A DNA stretch of 64,000 bases from Roseiarcus sp963753135 (GTDB lineage: Bacteria > Pseudomonadota > Alphaproteobacteria > Rhizobiales > Beijerinckiaceae), in assembly GCA_963753135.1 (NCBI GenBank), contig CAVWBA010000001.1, positions 682,001 to 746,000 on the forward strand. The letters are read 5' to 3'. Positions 35,674 to 45,371 of this stretch are shown in pieces; the stretch's first letter is position 1, and the number at the start of each line of letters is the position of its first letter. A program made the translations under genes and the position numbers. Below the pieces are notes generated by a model. The model had not been told where the DNA came from. It saw nothing but the letters and a program-made list of their open reading frames with translations, and made no database searches.

Positions 35674-36441
35674 TCAGCAGGTGGCGTGGCCGCACTTGTG
35701 CACGGCGTCGACCTTGTCCTTGAGCTGGTCGTAGCCGACAGCGCCGACGACCACGTCCTGGCCGACGACGAAGGTCGGCGTGCCGTTGATTTGCAGCGCG
35801 TCGGCGAGCTGCATGACTTCGCTCAAGCCCGACTTGACATCGGGGCTCTCCATGTCCTTGGCGAGTTTGTCCATGTCGAGGCCGAGCTCGCGGGCGACGG
35901 CCAGCGCCTCGGTCTTGCCGATGGGGCCATGCATCCCAAGCAGCTTCGAGTGGAAAGCCCAGAACTTGTCGCCCGGCAATTGATTGCGCGCGGCGCTCGC
36001 CACCTTCGCCGCCTCGACCGACCCCGGCCCCAAAACCGGATAATCCTTGAGAACCAGCTTGAGGTTCGGATCGTCCTTCATGAGCTTCGTGACGTCCGGC
36101 AACGCGCCCTTGCAGAAGTGGCAATTGTAGTCGAAGAATTCGACGAGTGTCGCGGTGCCCTTCGGGTTGCCGATGGTCGCCTGATATTTGGAGCTGAACA
36201 GAGCGCTCGACTGGGTGTCGACGACTTTCTGCCGCTCCGCGTCCGCTGCTTCCTTGTCATGCTTGTCGAGCGCCTCAATCGCCGAGCGCAGCACGTCAGG
36301 GTTGTTGACGAGATAATCCTTGATGAAGGCGCCCAGCTCCTGCTTCTGCGCCGGGGTGAACTCATCGGCGCTCACCGGCGCGGCCATGCAGGCCGTCCCG
36401 AGGAACGCGGCCGCAAGGCCAAAAGCGGTAGCGAGCTTCAT
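35674..36441 (-). CDS. DsbA-family thiol:disulfide oxidoreductase
   Basis: A 255-residue periplasmic thioredoxin-fold protein. Signal peptide residues 1-25 (LGTACMAAPVSA end), an N-terminal helical extension (27-88) as in Com1/ScsC-like proteins, then the thioredoxin fold with active site C107-HF-C110, and the cis-Pro loop NGTPTFVVG near 220. Extra Cys pair at the C-terminus (KCGHATC). The N-terminal extension suggests oligomerisation, as in ScsC-type isomerases. It catalyses disulfide formation or isomerisation in exported proteins. Monocistronic by appearance. Confidence 0.88.
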   Translation of the reverse strand: MKLATAFGLAAAFLGTACMAAPVSADEFTPAQKQELGAFIKDYLVNNPDVLRSAIEALDKHDKEAADAERQKVVDTQSSALFSSKYQATIGNPKGTATLVEFFDYNCHFCKGALPDVTKLMKDDPNLKLVLKDYPVLGPGSVEAAKVASAARNQLPGDKFWAFHSKLLGMHGPIGKTEALAVARELGLDMDKLAKDMESPDVKSGLSEVMQLADALQINGTPTFVVGQDVVVGAVGYDQLKDKVDAVHKCGHATC

Positions 36442-36549
36442 TCAGATTCTCCAGACTGCGGCCGGGGCTCGAGGGCGACCCGCCCTATTCATAAGCGGCA
36501 CGCATTAGGGCCACAATTGCAACTTTGTTGTGGCCCCTCAAGGCTGACC

Positions 36550-38040
36550 CTAGCGGATTTCCGGGATCGTGTCTTCCCGGGCAATATTGCCGAACCGGGT
36601 CACCTCGGCGTCGAACTGAAGCTCGACCGTGCCGGTCGGCCCGTGCCGCTGCTTGCCGATGATGACTTCCGCCCGGCCGTGCGCATTCTCCATCTGCGCC
36701 ATCCAGGCGATATGCTCCTCCGTGCCGGGCCGAGGCTCGCGGTTCTTGAGATAATATTCCTCACGATAGACGAAGAGAACAACGTCGGCGTCCTGCTCGA
36801 TCGAGCCCGATTCGCGCAGGTCCGAGAGCTGCGGCCTTTTGTCGTCGCGCTGCTCGACCTGGCGCGAAAGCTGGGAGCAGGCCAGGATCGGAACGTTGAG
36901 CTCCTTGGCCAGCGCCTTGAGGCCGGTCGTGATCTCGGTCAGTTCCTGCACCCGGTTTTCAGACCGAGTTTTTGAGCCGCCGAGAAGCTGGAGATAGTCG
37001 ACGACCAGGAGGTCGAGCCCTCGCTGGCGTTTGAGCCGCCGCGCCCGGGCCGTGAGCTGCGCGATCGAAACGCCGCCGGTCTGGTCGATGTAGAAGGGAA
37101 TCTGCTGCATGTCTCGGACCGCATCGGCGACGTGGTGGAAGTCGGCTTCGGTGATGTCGCCGCGGCGGATCTTGTAGGAGGCGACGCCGGATTGTTCGGC
37201 GATGATGCGGGTCGCCAGCTGCTCGGACGACATTTCCAGCGAAAAGAAGCCGACGATGCCGCCGTTTATCGCCTCGACCGAGCCGTCGGCCCGCGTCCGC
37301 CCTTCGTAGGCCTTGGCGATATTGAAGGCGATGTTGGTGGCGAGCGCCGTCTTGCCCATGCCGGGGCGGCCGGCGAGGATGACGAGATCGGACGCCTGCA
37401 ACCCGCCCATATAGCGGTCGAGATCGCTCAGCCCGGTTGCGATACCGCTCAGCGAGCCGTCGCGCTCGTAGGCCCGAGCCGCCATGTCGACGGCGGACTT
37501 GAGCGCGTCGGAAAAGCGTTGGAAGCCGCCGTCGTATCGCCCGGCCTCGGCGATCTGATAGAGGCGCCGCTCCGCTTCCTCGATCTGCTCGCGCGGGCTC
37601 GAATCGACCGGCGCGTCATAGGCGACGTTGACGACATCCTCGCCGATCGAAATGAGCTCGCGCCGCATCGAGAGGTCGTAGACGCTGCGGCCATAGTCGT
37701 AAGCGTTGATGATCGTCGTCGCTTCGCTGGCGAGACGAGCGAGATATTGCGGCACGGTCACGCCGCCGAGGTCGTGGTCGCCGAGGAACGTTTTCAGCGT
37801 GATCGGCGTCGCGAGCTTGCCGGCCCGGATCAGCGATCCGGCGATCTCGAAGATGCGACGATGGATCTCCTCGACGAAATGCTCGCTCCTGAGGAAGTCG
37901 GAGACGCGATCGAACGCATCGTTGTTGATGAGGATCGCGCCGAGCAGCGCCTGCTCCGCCTCGAGGTTATGCGGCGGCGTGCGATAGACGCGCTGCTCGG
38001 GTTGCGTCGGGCGCTGGGCGAATTGTTCGATGGTCGCCAT
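36550..38040 (-). CDS. dnaB: Replicative DNA helicase DnaB
   Basis: A 496-residue hexameric helicase that unwinds DNA at the replication fork. The N-terminal DnaB domain (HNLEAEQALLGAILINN onward, to about 125), a linker, and the RecA-like domain with Walker A GRPGMGKT (224-231), FSLEMSSEQLATR and Walker B-type LDLLVVDYLQLL, then LRESGSIEQDADVV. GAGAGGAGG lies 12 bases before the ATG at 38040. No insertion (intein) is present; length is usual. Confidence 0.96.
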   Translation of the reverse strand: MATIEQFAQRPTQPEQRVYRTPPHNLEAEQALLGAILINNDAFDRVSDFLRSEHFVEEIHRRIFEIAGSLIRAGKLATPITLKTFLGDHDLGGVTVPQYLARLASEATTIINAYDYGRSVYDLSMRRELISIGEDVVNVAYDAPVDSSPREQIEEAERRLYQIAEAGRYDGGFQRFSDALKSAVDMAARAYERDGSLSGIATGLSDLDRYMGGLQASDLVILAGRPGMGKTALATNIAFNIAKAYEGRTRADGSVEAINGGIVGFFSLEMSSEQLATRIIAEQSGVASYKIRRGDITEADFHHVADAVRDMQQIPFYIDQTGGVSIAQLTARARRLKRQRGLDLLVVDYLQLLGGSKTRSENRVQELTEITTGLKALAKELNVPILACSQLSRQVEQRDDKRPQLSDLRESGSIEQDADVVLFVYREEYYLKNREPRPGTEEHIAWMAQMENAHGRAEVIIGKQRHGPTGTVELQFDAEVTRFGNIAREDTIPEIR

Positions 38041-38393
38041 GATCGCGGGCGCCTCCTCTCTGATGTTGAAGGTTGAAGCGAACGCGACGGAAACGCGAAT
38101 CGGCCGACGCGCCGCAGCCTATCCGCACACTGCGGCGATAACGAGCCATCCTTGCTCCCGAACAAGTCAGACCGCCAGAGCGAAGGCGACGAGGGACGAC
38201 AAAAAAAGAACAGCGGGGAGAATCGCGATATTCATCTTGACGGCTTCGCGCGCCTATCCTCACACAGCCCTCAAGCGCAGGCGCGCGCCTTCTGCTCGCC
38301 GAAACGTCGCTGACAGGCTTGGCTGTCTTTTATCCTTGCGCTGCAACGCGCAGATCCGGCGAGTGGGCGTCTCAGACTCGCGAATAGACGCCC
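38041..38393. other. Intergenic region upstream of dnaB, 353 bp
   Basis: Carries the dnaB leader and Shine-Dalgarno (38050-38060). The only coding candidate is a 22-codon hydrophobic minus-strand ORF, listed separately. A frame of about 98 codons through this region on the minus strand has no recognisable content and was not called. Confidence 0.4.
38167..38235 (-). CDS. Possible 22-residue membrane peptide before dnaB
   Basis: ATG at 38235 opens a 22-codon frame beginning MNIAILPAVLF and ending AFALAV, a single hydrophobic helix. The Shine-Dalgarno is weak. It resembles other short single-helix peptides only in being hydrophobic. It could be a leader or a chance ORF. Confidence 0.25.
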   Translation of the reverse strand: MNIAILPAVLFLSSLVAFALAV

Positions 38394-39651
38394 TCAATCG
38401 CAAGCTTCTGCTCGCGCCAGGAGAAACGCCTTTTCCCGCGCGTTGCGGGTGAGCCTCGCCGCGGCCTCGAATTGCGGGCGGGCGTCGGCGGGGCGCCCGG
38501 CGCGCAAGAGGCAATCGCCGCGCGCCGCCGGCAACGGCGCATAGTTGCGCAGCGCCGCGGCGCCGGCGATCTCGTCTATGAGTCGCAAGCCCGCTTCGGG
38601 CCCGAAGGCCATGCTGTAAGCGACCGCTCGGTTGAGATCGACCACCGGCGAGGGCGTCACGGCGCGGAGTCGATCGTAAAGCGCCGCGATACGGGACCAG
38701 TCGGTGTCGGCCGGATTGCGCGCCCGCGCATGGCAGGCTGCAAGCGCGGCTTGCAGCGCATAGGGGCCATCGCCGCCGAGCGCTTCGGCGCGGGCCAGGG
38801 CGTCGAGGCCGCGGCGGATCATGAGTTGATCCCAGTGCGCGCGATTCTGCTCGGTCAGGGTCAGGAGCGCGCCGTCCGGCCCGATGCGCGCCTTGAGCCG
38901 CGACGCCTGGATTTCCATCAGCGCCAAGAGGCCGAACACTTCGCCGTCCTCCGGCATCAACCCGGTCAGCATCCGGCCGAGCCGCTGCGCCTCCAGGCAC
39001 AGGCTCGGCCGGACAAGGTCATCGCCCGCTGTGGCGGCATAGCCTTCGTTGAAGATGAGGTAGATGACCTCGAGCACCGAGGGGAGCCGGGCCGCGCGCT
39101 GCAGGCCCACGCGGCGTCTCGAACGTGAGTCCCGCCTTTCCGATCGTCTTCTTCGCCCGAACGATGCGCTGGGCGATCGTCGCCTCGCTCGTGAGGAATG
39201 CGCGCGCGATCTCGTCCGTCGTCAGACCGCCGATGACGCGCAGCGTAAGCGCGGCGCGGGCGTCGGGGGAAAGTATGGGGTGGCAGGCTGTGAAGATGAG
39301 GCCCAGGAGCTCATCGCCAAGATCGTCGTCCATGGCTGCTTCGATCGCTTCGACCGCACTGTCTGACGCGCCGTCAAGCTCCCGCGCGATCTCCTCATGC
39401 TTGCGCTCGCGCATCCTCGAGCGGCGGATCGCGTCGATCGCGCGGCGTTTGGCGGCTGTCATTAGCCAGGCGCCGGGATTGGCGGGAACGCCGGTCCTCG
39501 GCCATTCGGAGAGCGCGATGACCAGGGCGTCCTGCGCCAATTCCTCTGCGAGGTCGATGTTGCGGACGACCCGGGCAAGGCCCGCGATGAGCCTCGCCCG
39601 TTCAATGCGAAAAATCGCTTCGATCGCCCGGTGCGTCTCGCCTGCCGTCAT
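38394..39651 (-). pseudogene. ECF sigma factor of the YciI-linked (DUF6596) group, frameshifted
   Basis: A long ECF sigma factor of about 418 residues when corrected. Region 2 is in RLIAGLARVVRNIDLAEELAQDALVIAL and AWLMTAAKRRAIDAIRR. Region 4 is in LTLRVIGGLTTDEIARAFLTSEATIAQRIVRAKK. After FETPRG the frame breaks near 39108 and resumes as GLQRAARLPSVLEVIYLIFNEGYAAT, the conserved start of the C-terminal extension found in ECF42/SigJ-like factors, ending with Ala-rich TPR-like helices. It is paired with a YciI-like gene upstream, the standard arrangement for this group, which has no anti-sigma factor; the C-terminal extension is thought to control activity. Confidence 0.8.
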
Positions 39652-39704
39652 GCCGCCTTGTCGACGAAAGCCGCAGGGGAGGCAAGCAGGCGCCGCCCGC
39701 TCTC

Positions 39705-40133
39705 TCAGGCGCGACTGAGCTTCTCGCGCGTCCGATCGTTGATTTCGGTGGCCTCCGGCGTCAGAAACTCTTGCAAATCAGCCAGCTCGTACAGCGGCCG
39801 GATTTCGATTTCGCCTCGTCCCCAGCAATTGGGGCAGCGCTTCACCCAGGCGACCGCTTCGTCCATGTCCTTGACCTCCCAGAGCCAGAAGCCCGAGACC
39901 AGCTCGCGGGTCTCGGCGAACGGCCCGTCGATGATCCTGCGGCCGGGACCGTCGAAGACGACGCGCTTCGCCTGAGAGGAGGGCTTGAGGCCGTCCATGC
40001 CGAGCAGGACGCCGGCGTTGCTCAGTTCCTCGTTGAATCTGCTCATCGCCTCGAACGTCTTGGTCGTCTCGGGTGTGGGGCGAATGCCCTTTTCGCTGTC
40101 TTCGGTCGCCTTCACGAACACCATCACGCGCAT
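39705..40133 (-). CDS. YciI-family (DGPF) protein
   Basis: A 142-residue dimeric alpha/beta-barrel protein of the YCII/DGPF group. RVMVFVKATEDSEKG at the N-terminus, then the signature VFDGPGRRIIDGPFAETRELVSGFWLWEVKDMDEAVAWVKRCP in pieces. AAGGAGACAAG precedes the ATG. Genes of this type are almost always next to an ECF sigma factor of the kind at 38394-39651, from which it is separated by 53 bases; it may be a sensor or target of that factor. It ends with a longer tail (EFLTPEATEIND) than minimal YciI proteins. Confidence 0.88.
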   Translation of the reverse strand: MRVMVFVKATEDSEKGIRPTPETTKTFEAMSRFNEELSNAGVLLGMDGLKPSSQAKRVVFDGPGRRIIDGPFAETRELVSGFWLWEVKDMDEAVAWVKRCPNCWGRGEIEIRPLYELADLQEFLTPEATEINDRTREKLSRA

Positions 40134-40672
40134 CGTCTTGTCTCCTTGTCAGGGCCAGCCTTATCGACCCGGCGTCGAAGCGACGAGCGGAGCTTTTGGG
40201 AATCGACATCGCGTCTGCAAATTTCTTTCTTCGTTGTCGCCGAGCAATTGCTTGCGATGGACAGAAATGTATTTTACAAGATTCTCTTCTCCCGATCCAA
40301 CGCGCAGGGAGCGCCTGACATCCGCTGCAAGGTAATTCTTTGGACCAAAAAAGCGCCGACTGCGAAAACGGCGAAACGAAACCGCGCTTAACCTATTGAA
40401 AACAAACAAAACCGCGAAATGGCTGATTCAGCGCGCGTAATGATTTCAATGGCTTACGACCACCGATGCGAAACGTTTGGTTTCGCATGGCGAAACGGAT
40501 CTCTCACTTTTCCGGGCTTTGCGCTTCGTCCAGGCCGGCAAGCGAAATGGGTTTGGCCTAGCTTCGCGGCCGCGGAACAAGGCCTTGTGTGCGATCCAAG
40601 GACCGCAAAAAAGTGCGCAAAAGCGCAGCTAACCGACTGAAACGACTGGCGCGCGTAAACTTATGCGCGGGC
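40134..40672. other. Intergenic region with short degenerate repeats, 539 bp
   Basis: AT-richer than its surroundings, with no credible gene. A motif close to TAACCnAnTGAAA occurs at 40390-40401 (plus), 40455-40444 (minus, TAAGCCATTGAAA) and 40630-40642 (plus); two copies are followed by GCGCGCG. GCGAAA also recurs many times. It may hold the promoter of the YciI/sigma operon at its left end. No RNA gene recognised. Confidence 0.4.
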
Positions 40673-41638
40673 CTAGCCACAAACCGCCCGCTTCGCCTCG
40701 GCATACTCGCGCTCGAGCCGAGCGACAAGTTCGGCGACCGGCGTGACCTTCTTGACCGCGCCGATGCCCTGCCCGCTTCCCCAGATGTCGCGCCAGGCCT
40801 TGGCCTCCGACGAACCGCTGGAGGAAGCGAAGCTCATCGTCTTCGCGTCGCGCTCAGGCAGGCTCTCCGGATCGAGACCGGATCTGACGATCGATGGCTT
40901 CAGGTAATTGCCGAAGACGCCGGTGAAGTAGGTTGACCCGATAATGTCGGAGGCGTCGCCGTCGACGATCGCCTGCTTGTACTCGTCAATCGCCCGCGCC
41001 TCGGTCGTCGCGACAAACGCCGTGCCGATATAGGCGAGGTCCGCGCCCATGACTTGCGCGGCGAGGATCGCTCGGCCGGTGGCGATCGCGCCCGACAACA
41101 GGAGAGGCCCGTCGAACCACGCGCGGATATCCTGGACGAGCGCGAACGGCGAGGTCGACCCGGCGTGACCGCCGGCGCCCGCCGCGACCGCGATCAGCCC
41201 GTCGGCGCCCTTCTCGATCGCCTTGTGCGCGAAGCGATTGTTGATGATGTCGTGCAGCGTCACGCCGCCGTAAGCGTGCACGGCTTGGTTCACGTCCTCG
41301 CGCGCGCCAAGCGAGGTGATGACGATCGGCGCCTTCCACTTGACCGTCAGCGCCATGTCCTCCTCGAGCCGCGCGTTGGACTTGTGGACGATCTGGTTGA
41401 CCGCAAACGGCGCGGCGGGCCGTTCGGGATGCGCGCGGTCATGGGCGGCGAGCGCTTCGGTGATTTCATGCAGCCATTCGTCGAGCTGCGAAATCGGCCG
41501 GGCGTTGAGGGTCGGAAAAGAGCCGACGATCCCCGCCTTGCATTGGGCGATCACCAAGGCGGGATGCGAGACGATGAACAGCGGAGCGCCGACGGCCGGC
41601 AGCCTGAGCGTGTCCTTCAGAATGTTCGGCAGCGCCAT
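40673..41638 (-). CDS. Nitronate monooxygenase (2-nitropropane dioxygenase family)
   Basis: A 321-residue FMN-dependent TIM-barrel enzyme that oxidises toxic propionate-3-nitronate or alkyl nitronates. The start at 41638 (MALPNILKDTLRLP) has GGGA just upstream; the longer frame to 41692 is rejected. Landmarks: APLFIVSHPALVIAQCKAG, the HAIxNNR-like DIINNRFAHKAIEKGADGLIAV in segments, AAGAGGHAGSTSPFAL and AYIGTAFVATTEA. The FMN-binding Gly-rich loops are present. Substrate is inferred from the family only. Confidence 0.88.
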   Translation of the reverse strand: MALPNILKDTLRLPAVGAPLFIVSHPALVIAQCKAGIVGSFPTLNARPISQLDEWLHEITEALAAHDRAHPERPAAPFAVNQIVHKSNARLEEDMALTVKWKAPIVITSLGAREDVNQAVHAYGGVTLHDIINNRFAHKAIEKGADGLIAVAAGAGGHAGSTSPFALVQDIRAWFDGPLLLSGAIATGRAILAAQVMGADLAYIGTAFVATTEARAIDEYKQAIVDGDASDIIGSTYFTGVFGNYLKPSIVRSGLDPESLPERDAKTMSFASSSGSSEAKAWRDIWGSGQGIGAVKKVTPVAELVARLEREYAEAKRAVCG

Positions 41639-41734
41639 CGAAGTCCCTTGGCGGCGGCTTGCGAACCGCCGCTCCGCCCATCGTTCACACATAAACCGAC
41701 GGCGACGACGCGGGCAAGCGCGCCGGCATTGCGC

Positions 41735-42598
41735 TCACTTCGGCTCCGTCAGCCAGGCGCAGACATGGCGCCCGCCTCCGTCGCGAGCGAGAGTCCGCGC
41801 GAGCCATGGCATGAGCGCCCGCGCCTCGTCGATCAGCGCATGCGGCGGATTGACGACAATGAGCCCGGCGCGCTCGAGCGGCTCCTGACCGTGCGCGCCG
41901 ATTGGCCCGGAGCCTATGTCCAGTTCGAGCCGCAGGATGTTTGGCATGGCCAGCGCGGCGATTGAGTTGAGAAAGCGGGAATCGGCTTGAGCTTCGCGGA
42001 TCGGGCGCCACGCGACGTAGATTCCGGTCGGCCATTTGCGCAAAGCGCGCCCGAGCGCTCGCTCGACCGCGCTCGCTTCGTTCGGCGCCTCGAACGGCGG
42101 GTCGATCAAGACAAGGCCGCGGCGCTCCTTTGGCGGCAAATACGCGTTGAGCGCGACGTAACCGTCCGTACCCACGATGCTGAGCCGCGGATCGCGCCCA
42201 AGCGCCGCAATCAAGGCCGCGCGCTCGTCGGGGTTGGCTTCGCAAAGCGCGATGCGATCCTGCGCGCGCATGAGGGTTTGGGCGATCGCCGGCGAACCCG
42301 GATAGCTGATCGGCCGGCCGTCGGCGCCGTGCGGCCCGACGGCTTCGAGATAGGGGCGCAGGAACTCGGCGACCGGCGCTGGCGGGGAGGCCGTCAAAAC
42401 CCGCGCGACGCCATCGCGCCATTCCGGCGAGCGCTTCGCCTCCTGGCTCATGAGATCGAAGCGCCCGGCGCCGGCGTGCGTGTCGATGAAACGGAACGGG
42501 CTTTGCTTGCGCGTCAGGTAAACGAGAATGCGGGCAAGAACGGCGTGCTTGAGCACATCGGCGAAATTGCCGGCATGAAAGGCGTGGCGATAGTTGAT
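41735..42598 (-). CDS. rlmJ: 23S rRNA (adenine2030-N6)-methyltransferase RlmJ, ATC start
   Basis: A 287-residue RlmJ-family enzyme. Homologues begin M(N/L)xYRHxxHAGNxADVLKH. Here the same peptide, NYRHAFHAGNFADVLKHAV, is encoded from 42595 down, but the codon just before it is ATC (42598-42596), not ATG. No ATG, GTG or TTG exists between the in-frame TGA (42619) and this peptide. GGGAGG lies 9 bases upstream, exactly where initiation is expected. Starting at the next possible codon (GTG, 42556) would delete 14 conserved residues. Other features: FIDTHAGAGRFDL (SAM site) and VLIDPPFEAP (catalytic DPPF). Either a rare start codon or a one-base error. Confidence 0.85.
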   Translation of the reverse strand: MNYRHAFHAGNFADVLKHAVLARILVYLTRKQSPFRFIDTHAGAGRFDLMSQEAKRSPEWRDGVARVLTASPPAPVAEFLRPYLEAVGPHGADGRPISYPGSPAIAQTLMRAQDRIALCEANPDERAALIAALGRDPRLSIVGTDGYVALNAYLPPKERRGLVLIDPPFEAPNEASAVERALGRALRKWPTGIYVAWRPIREAQADSRFLNSIAALAMPNILRLELDIGSGPIGAHGQEPLERAGLIVVNPPHALIDEARALMPWLARTLARDGGGRHVCAWLTEPK

Positions 42599-42631
42599 CG
42601 GAACGATCCTCCCATTTCAGCTCGGCCGGAC

Positions 42632-44200
42632 CTAGCTCCGCGGCGGCCGCGCCTCGATCTCGACGACCTCGCTATGCTTTACGCCAATGGCGCTCGCGAG
42701 CAGCTTGAGCCGGTCGCTCACCACTTCGCTGTCGGGGGCGCGAGCCGCAGCGGCGACTTCGAGTCGGACGCAATCCGGCTCGATACGTAGACGCGCGCTT
42801 TCCAGGACGGCCGGGACGCCGCCGGAAAAGCGATAGGCGAGCAGAATGGCGCGGCCCAGGATCTGCGCCGTGCGGCGTTCCGCAGGCGTCATGAGCTTGA
42901 TGGCGGGGCTCAGCCATCGCGCGTCCGGCCGGCCGAGGTAGCGGGCATGAATGGCGGCGGCGATGAACACCCGCTCAGGATGCGTCACGCCGATGAAGGG
43001 AAACTCGAGCAGCCGGCGAAAACTCTCTTCGGCCCGAAGGTCCGGTGCGTCTCTCCAGGCGATGTCGGAGAGGGCGCAGACCGCGACGCGCAGCCTTTTC
43101 TCACCCGCGCTTTCGCCGGAGAAGAGGCTTTCGGTCCACGCAACCAGTTCGGGCGCGAATTCGGGCACGCGCGCGAGCGGCAGTCCGATCAGCTGCGCGC
43201 CCTCGACCAGCGGATCGAGATAGCGTTCCTCGCGACCGAGCTGCGAATAGAGAAGGCCCTCGCGTAGGCCGAGGGCGGAGAAGACGACTCGTTCGGGCTT
43301 CAGGTGTTTCAGCACCCGGTCCAACACCAGCGCCGCTGCCGGCAGGGTGCGCACCCGGCGTTCCGACACGCCCGGCGTCGCGGCGAGTTTCGCCGCGGTG
43401 AGCCGCCCAATCGCGCGCGCGAATTCCCGCGCCTCTGCGGCGCCTAGCGTGTAGCCGTGCACGACTTTGACAGGGGCCCCGGCCGCGACCATGTGCGCGT
43501 TCGCCAGCGCCCGCCAACCGCCGCCGACCGGATAGAACACGGGCCTCGCCAGCGCCCGGGACAAGCTCCGCTCAAGAATCTCGTCGATTTGCCGCTTCGC
43601 CGCTGACCATCCCTCCGACATCATGGCTTCGACCGGCAGCGCGCCGAGCGGCAGACTGACCCAGCGATCCCCCACATGATCATCGATCGCTTCCGCGACT
43701 TCGAGGCTGCCGCCGCCCATGTCCCCGACCGTGCCCACTGGCCGGAAGAAGCCGGAAATGACGCCGAAGGTCGCGAACCGCGCTTCCTCGGCCCCGCTGA
43801 GGACGCGCACCTTCAAGCCCGACTCCGCCTCGATCGCCTGAGCGAGCCTCGGCCCGTTCGAAGCACGGCGGATGGCTTCCGTCGCCACGGCGTCGATCCG
43901 GCTGACCCCCATGGCGTCTGCGATGGCGCGAAACCGCCGCACGGCCTCGATCGCCCGACGAAAATGGTCGGGCGCAATTTCGCCGCTTTGAGCCAAGCCT
44001 TCAGCGAGACGGGCGAGCGATTTTTCATTGAAGCGAGGCATCGGCGCCCGACCGAATTGGTCATAGACCAGGAGCCGGATCGAGTTCGAGCCGATATCGA
44101 CGATCGCATAGGGACGCCGGTCGGCGCGCCTCATGCGCACGGGGTCGAGCTCGAGCGGCCGCAGCGGCTCTTCGGATGTGTGAGCCTCTCCCTTCGCCAT
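42632..44200 (-). CDS. ppx: Ppx/GppA exopolyphosphatase family protein
   Basis: A 522-residue ASKHA-fold phosphatase that degrades inorganic polyphosphate or pppGpp. N-terminal phosphate-binding loop YAIVDIGSNSIRLLVYD, DAVATEAIRRASN, the second loop VGDMGGGSLEVAEA, then the C-terminal HD-like helical domain (YLGRPDARWLSP, RRTAQILGRAILLAYRFSGG). Length and architecture match alphaproteobacterial Ppx, which in many genomes is next to an rRNA methyltransferase gene, as here with rlmJ 33 bases downstream. Confidence 0.92.
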   Translation of the reverse strand: MAKGEAHTSEEPLRPLELDPVRMRRADRRPYAIVDIGSNSIRLLVYDQFGRAPMPRFNEKSLARLAEGLAQSGEIAPDHFRRAIEAVRRFRAIADAMGVSRIDAVATEAIRRASNGPRLAQAIEAESGLKVRVLSGAEEARFATFGVISGFFRPVGTVGDMGGGSLEVAEAIDDHVGDRWVSLPLGALPVEAMMSEGWSAAKRQIDEILERSLSRALARPVFYPVGGGWRALANAHMVAAGAPVKVVHGYTLGAAEAREFARAIGRLTAAKLAATPGVSERRVRTLPAAALVLDRVLKHLKPERVVFSALGLREGLLYSQLGREERYLDPLVEGAQLIGLPLARVPEFAPELVAWTESLFSGESAGEKRLRVAVCALSDIAWRDAPDLRAEESFRRLLEFPFIGVTHPERVFIAAAIHARYLGRPDARWLSPAIKLMTPAERRTAQILGRAILLAYRFSGGVPAVLESARLRIEPDCVRLEVAAAARAPDSEVVSDRLKLLASAIGVKHSEVVEIEARPPRS

Positions 44201-44261
44201 CGCATTCTCTCCCGCTTGACGACTTTATCATGAGGCGACGGCGACGCCGTGCTGACACGGC

Positions 44262-45371
44262 TCAGACAGGCGAGGGGATACCGCTCTCAACCGAGCGAAG
44301 CGCCGCCAGGCAGAGCTTGAGCGACAAAAGATTGCCGCGCGCCGAGTTCAACGGCTCGCGGTTGTCTTCGATCGCGCACAAAAGCTCGCCCATCGCGCCA
44401 GCGAAGCCGTCGTTGAACCAGGCGCCGGTGAGGAGCGGCCGGGCAACTCCGGCTTCGGTATAGAGTTCGACCGCCTGATGGCCGAGGTCGAGGCCATGGG
44501 CGGAGGCGACGCCATTCGCGCCGATGACCGAAGTCGAATCCCGCGCGCCATATCGGGTCGCGCCGTCGAAAACGAGCGAGGCCTGGCCGCCGTCAAAGGC
44601 GATCAGCGCCTGAGCCAGGAGTGGCGGTCGCGCGGTCTGTCCTGCGGCACGGGCGGTCGTGGCGTGAACCAAACGAGCGCGGTCGCCGATGACGCTTGCG
44701 AGGAAATCGAACCAGTGGATGCCGAAATCCCAGAGGATGAGATCGTCCATGGCTTCGAACGATGTCCCGGCGATCCAGCCGTGGTTCCAGCGGATCTCGG
44801 CATGAACGCCGGTGACTTCGCCAATGAGGCCGGCGTAGACTGCCTCCCGGATATAAGCCAGATGCGGCGCCCAGCGGCCATTCTGATTGACGGCGAGCTT
44901 GAGGCCGCGCCGCTCCGCGAGCTCAACAAGTTCGCGGCCGTCATCGAGGTTCTCGACGAAGGGTTTCTGCGACAGCAGGTGTTTGTCGGCGTTGAGCGCG
45001 CGCCGCATGAGATCGAGGCGCACGTCCGGATGGGCGGTGAGGTCGAGGACGCTCACATTCGAATCGCGCAAAACGGAATCGAAATCGTCAGTGATCCGCG
45101 CGTTCGGGAAATAGGCGTCGCGGCGCGCGCGGGCGCGCTCCAGATCGCGCGAGCAGATCGCGACGACGTTGAGGCCATAGCGCGCATAGGCGTCGAGATG
45201 GGCCGCGCTGATGCCGCCCGCCCCGACAAGCGCGATCGGTCGCTCACGGTCGCGTGGCATCGGCGGACGATAAGGAAGGTCCGGCGCTTCGACCTCCGCC
45301 GCCGCCTTGGCGGCCAACGCATAATCGTCCTGCGAAGGTTCTGCGGCCTTCTCCGTCTCGGCCGCGGTCAC
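44262..45371 (-). CDS. Gfo/Idh/MocA-family oxidoreductase
   Basis: A 369-residue NAD(P)-dependent sugar or cyclitol dehydrogenase. GTG at 45371 overlaps the stop of the preceding gene (GTGA), so the longer frame to 45446 is rejected. An acidic/Ala-rich N-terminal extension of about 40 residues precedes the Rossmann motif ALVGAGGISAAHLDAYARYG; the catalytic-type lysine is in LLSQKPFV, and NQNGRWAPHLAYIREAV and LWDFGIHWFDFLASV belong to the substrate domain, with the conserved His. Last gene of the RpiR/dehydrogenase stretch on this strand. Confidence 0.88.
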   Translation of the reverse strand: MTAAETEKAAEPSQDDYALAAKAAAEVEAPDLPYRPPMPRDRERPIALVGAGGISAAHLDAYARYGLNVVAICSRDLERARARRDAYFPNARITDDFDSVLRDSNVSVLDLTAHPDVRLDLMRRALNADKHLLSQKPFVENLDDGRELVELAERRGLKLAVNQNGRWAPHLAYIREAVYAGLIGEVTGVHAEIRWNHGWIAGTSFEAMDDLILWDFGIHWFDFLASVIGDRARLVHATTARAAGQTARPPLLAQALIAFDGGQASLVFDGATRYGARDSTSVIGANGVASAHGLDLGHQAVELYTEAGVARPLLTGAWFNDGFAGAMGELLCAIEDNREPLNSARGNLLSLKLCLAALRSVESGIPSPV

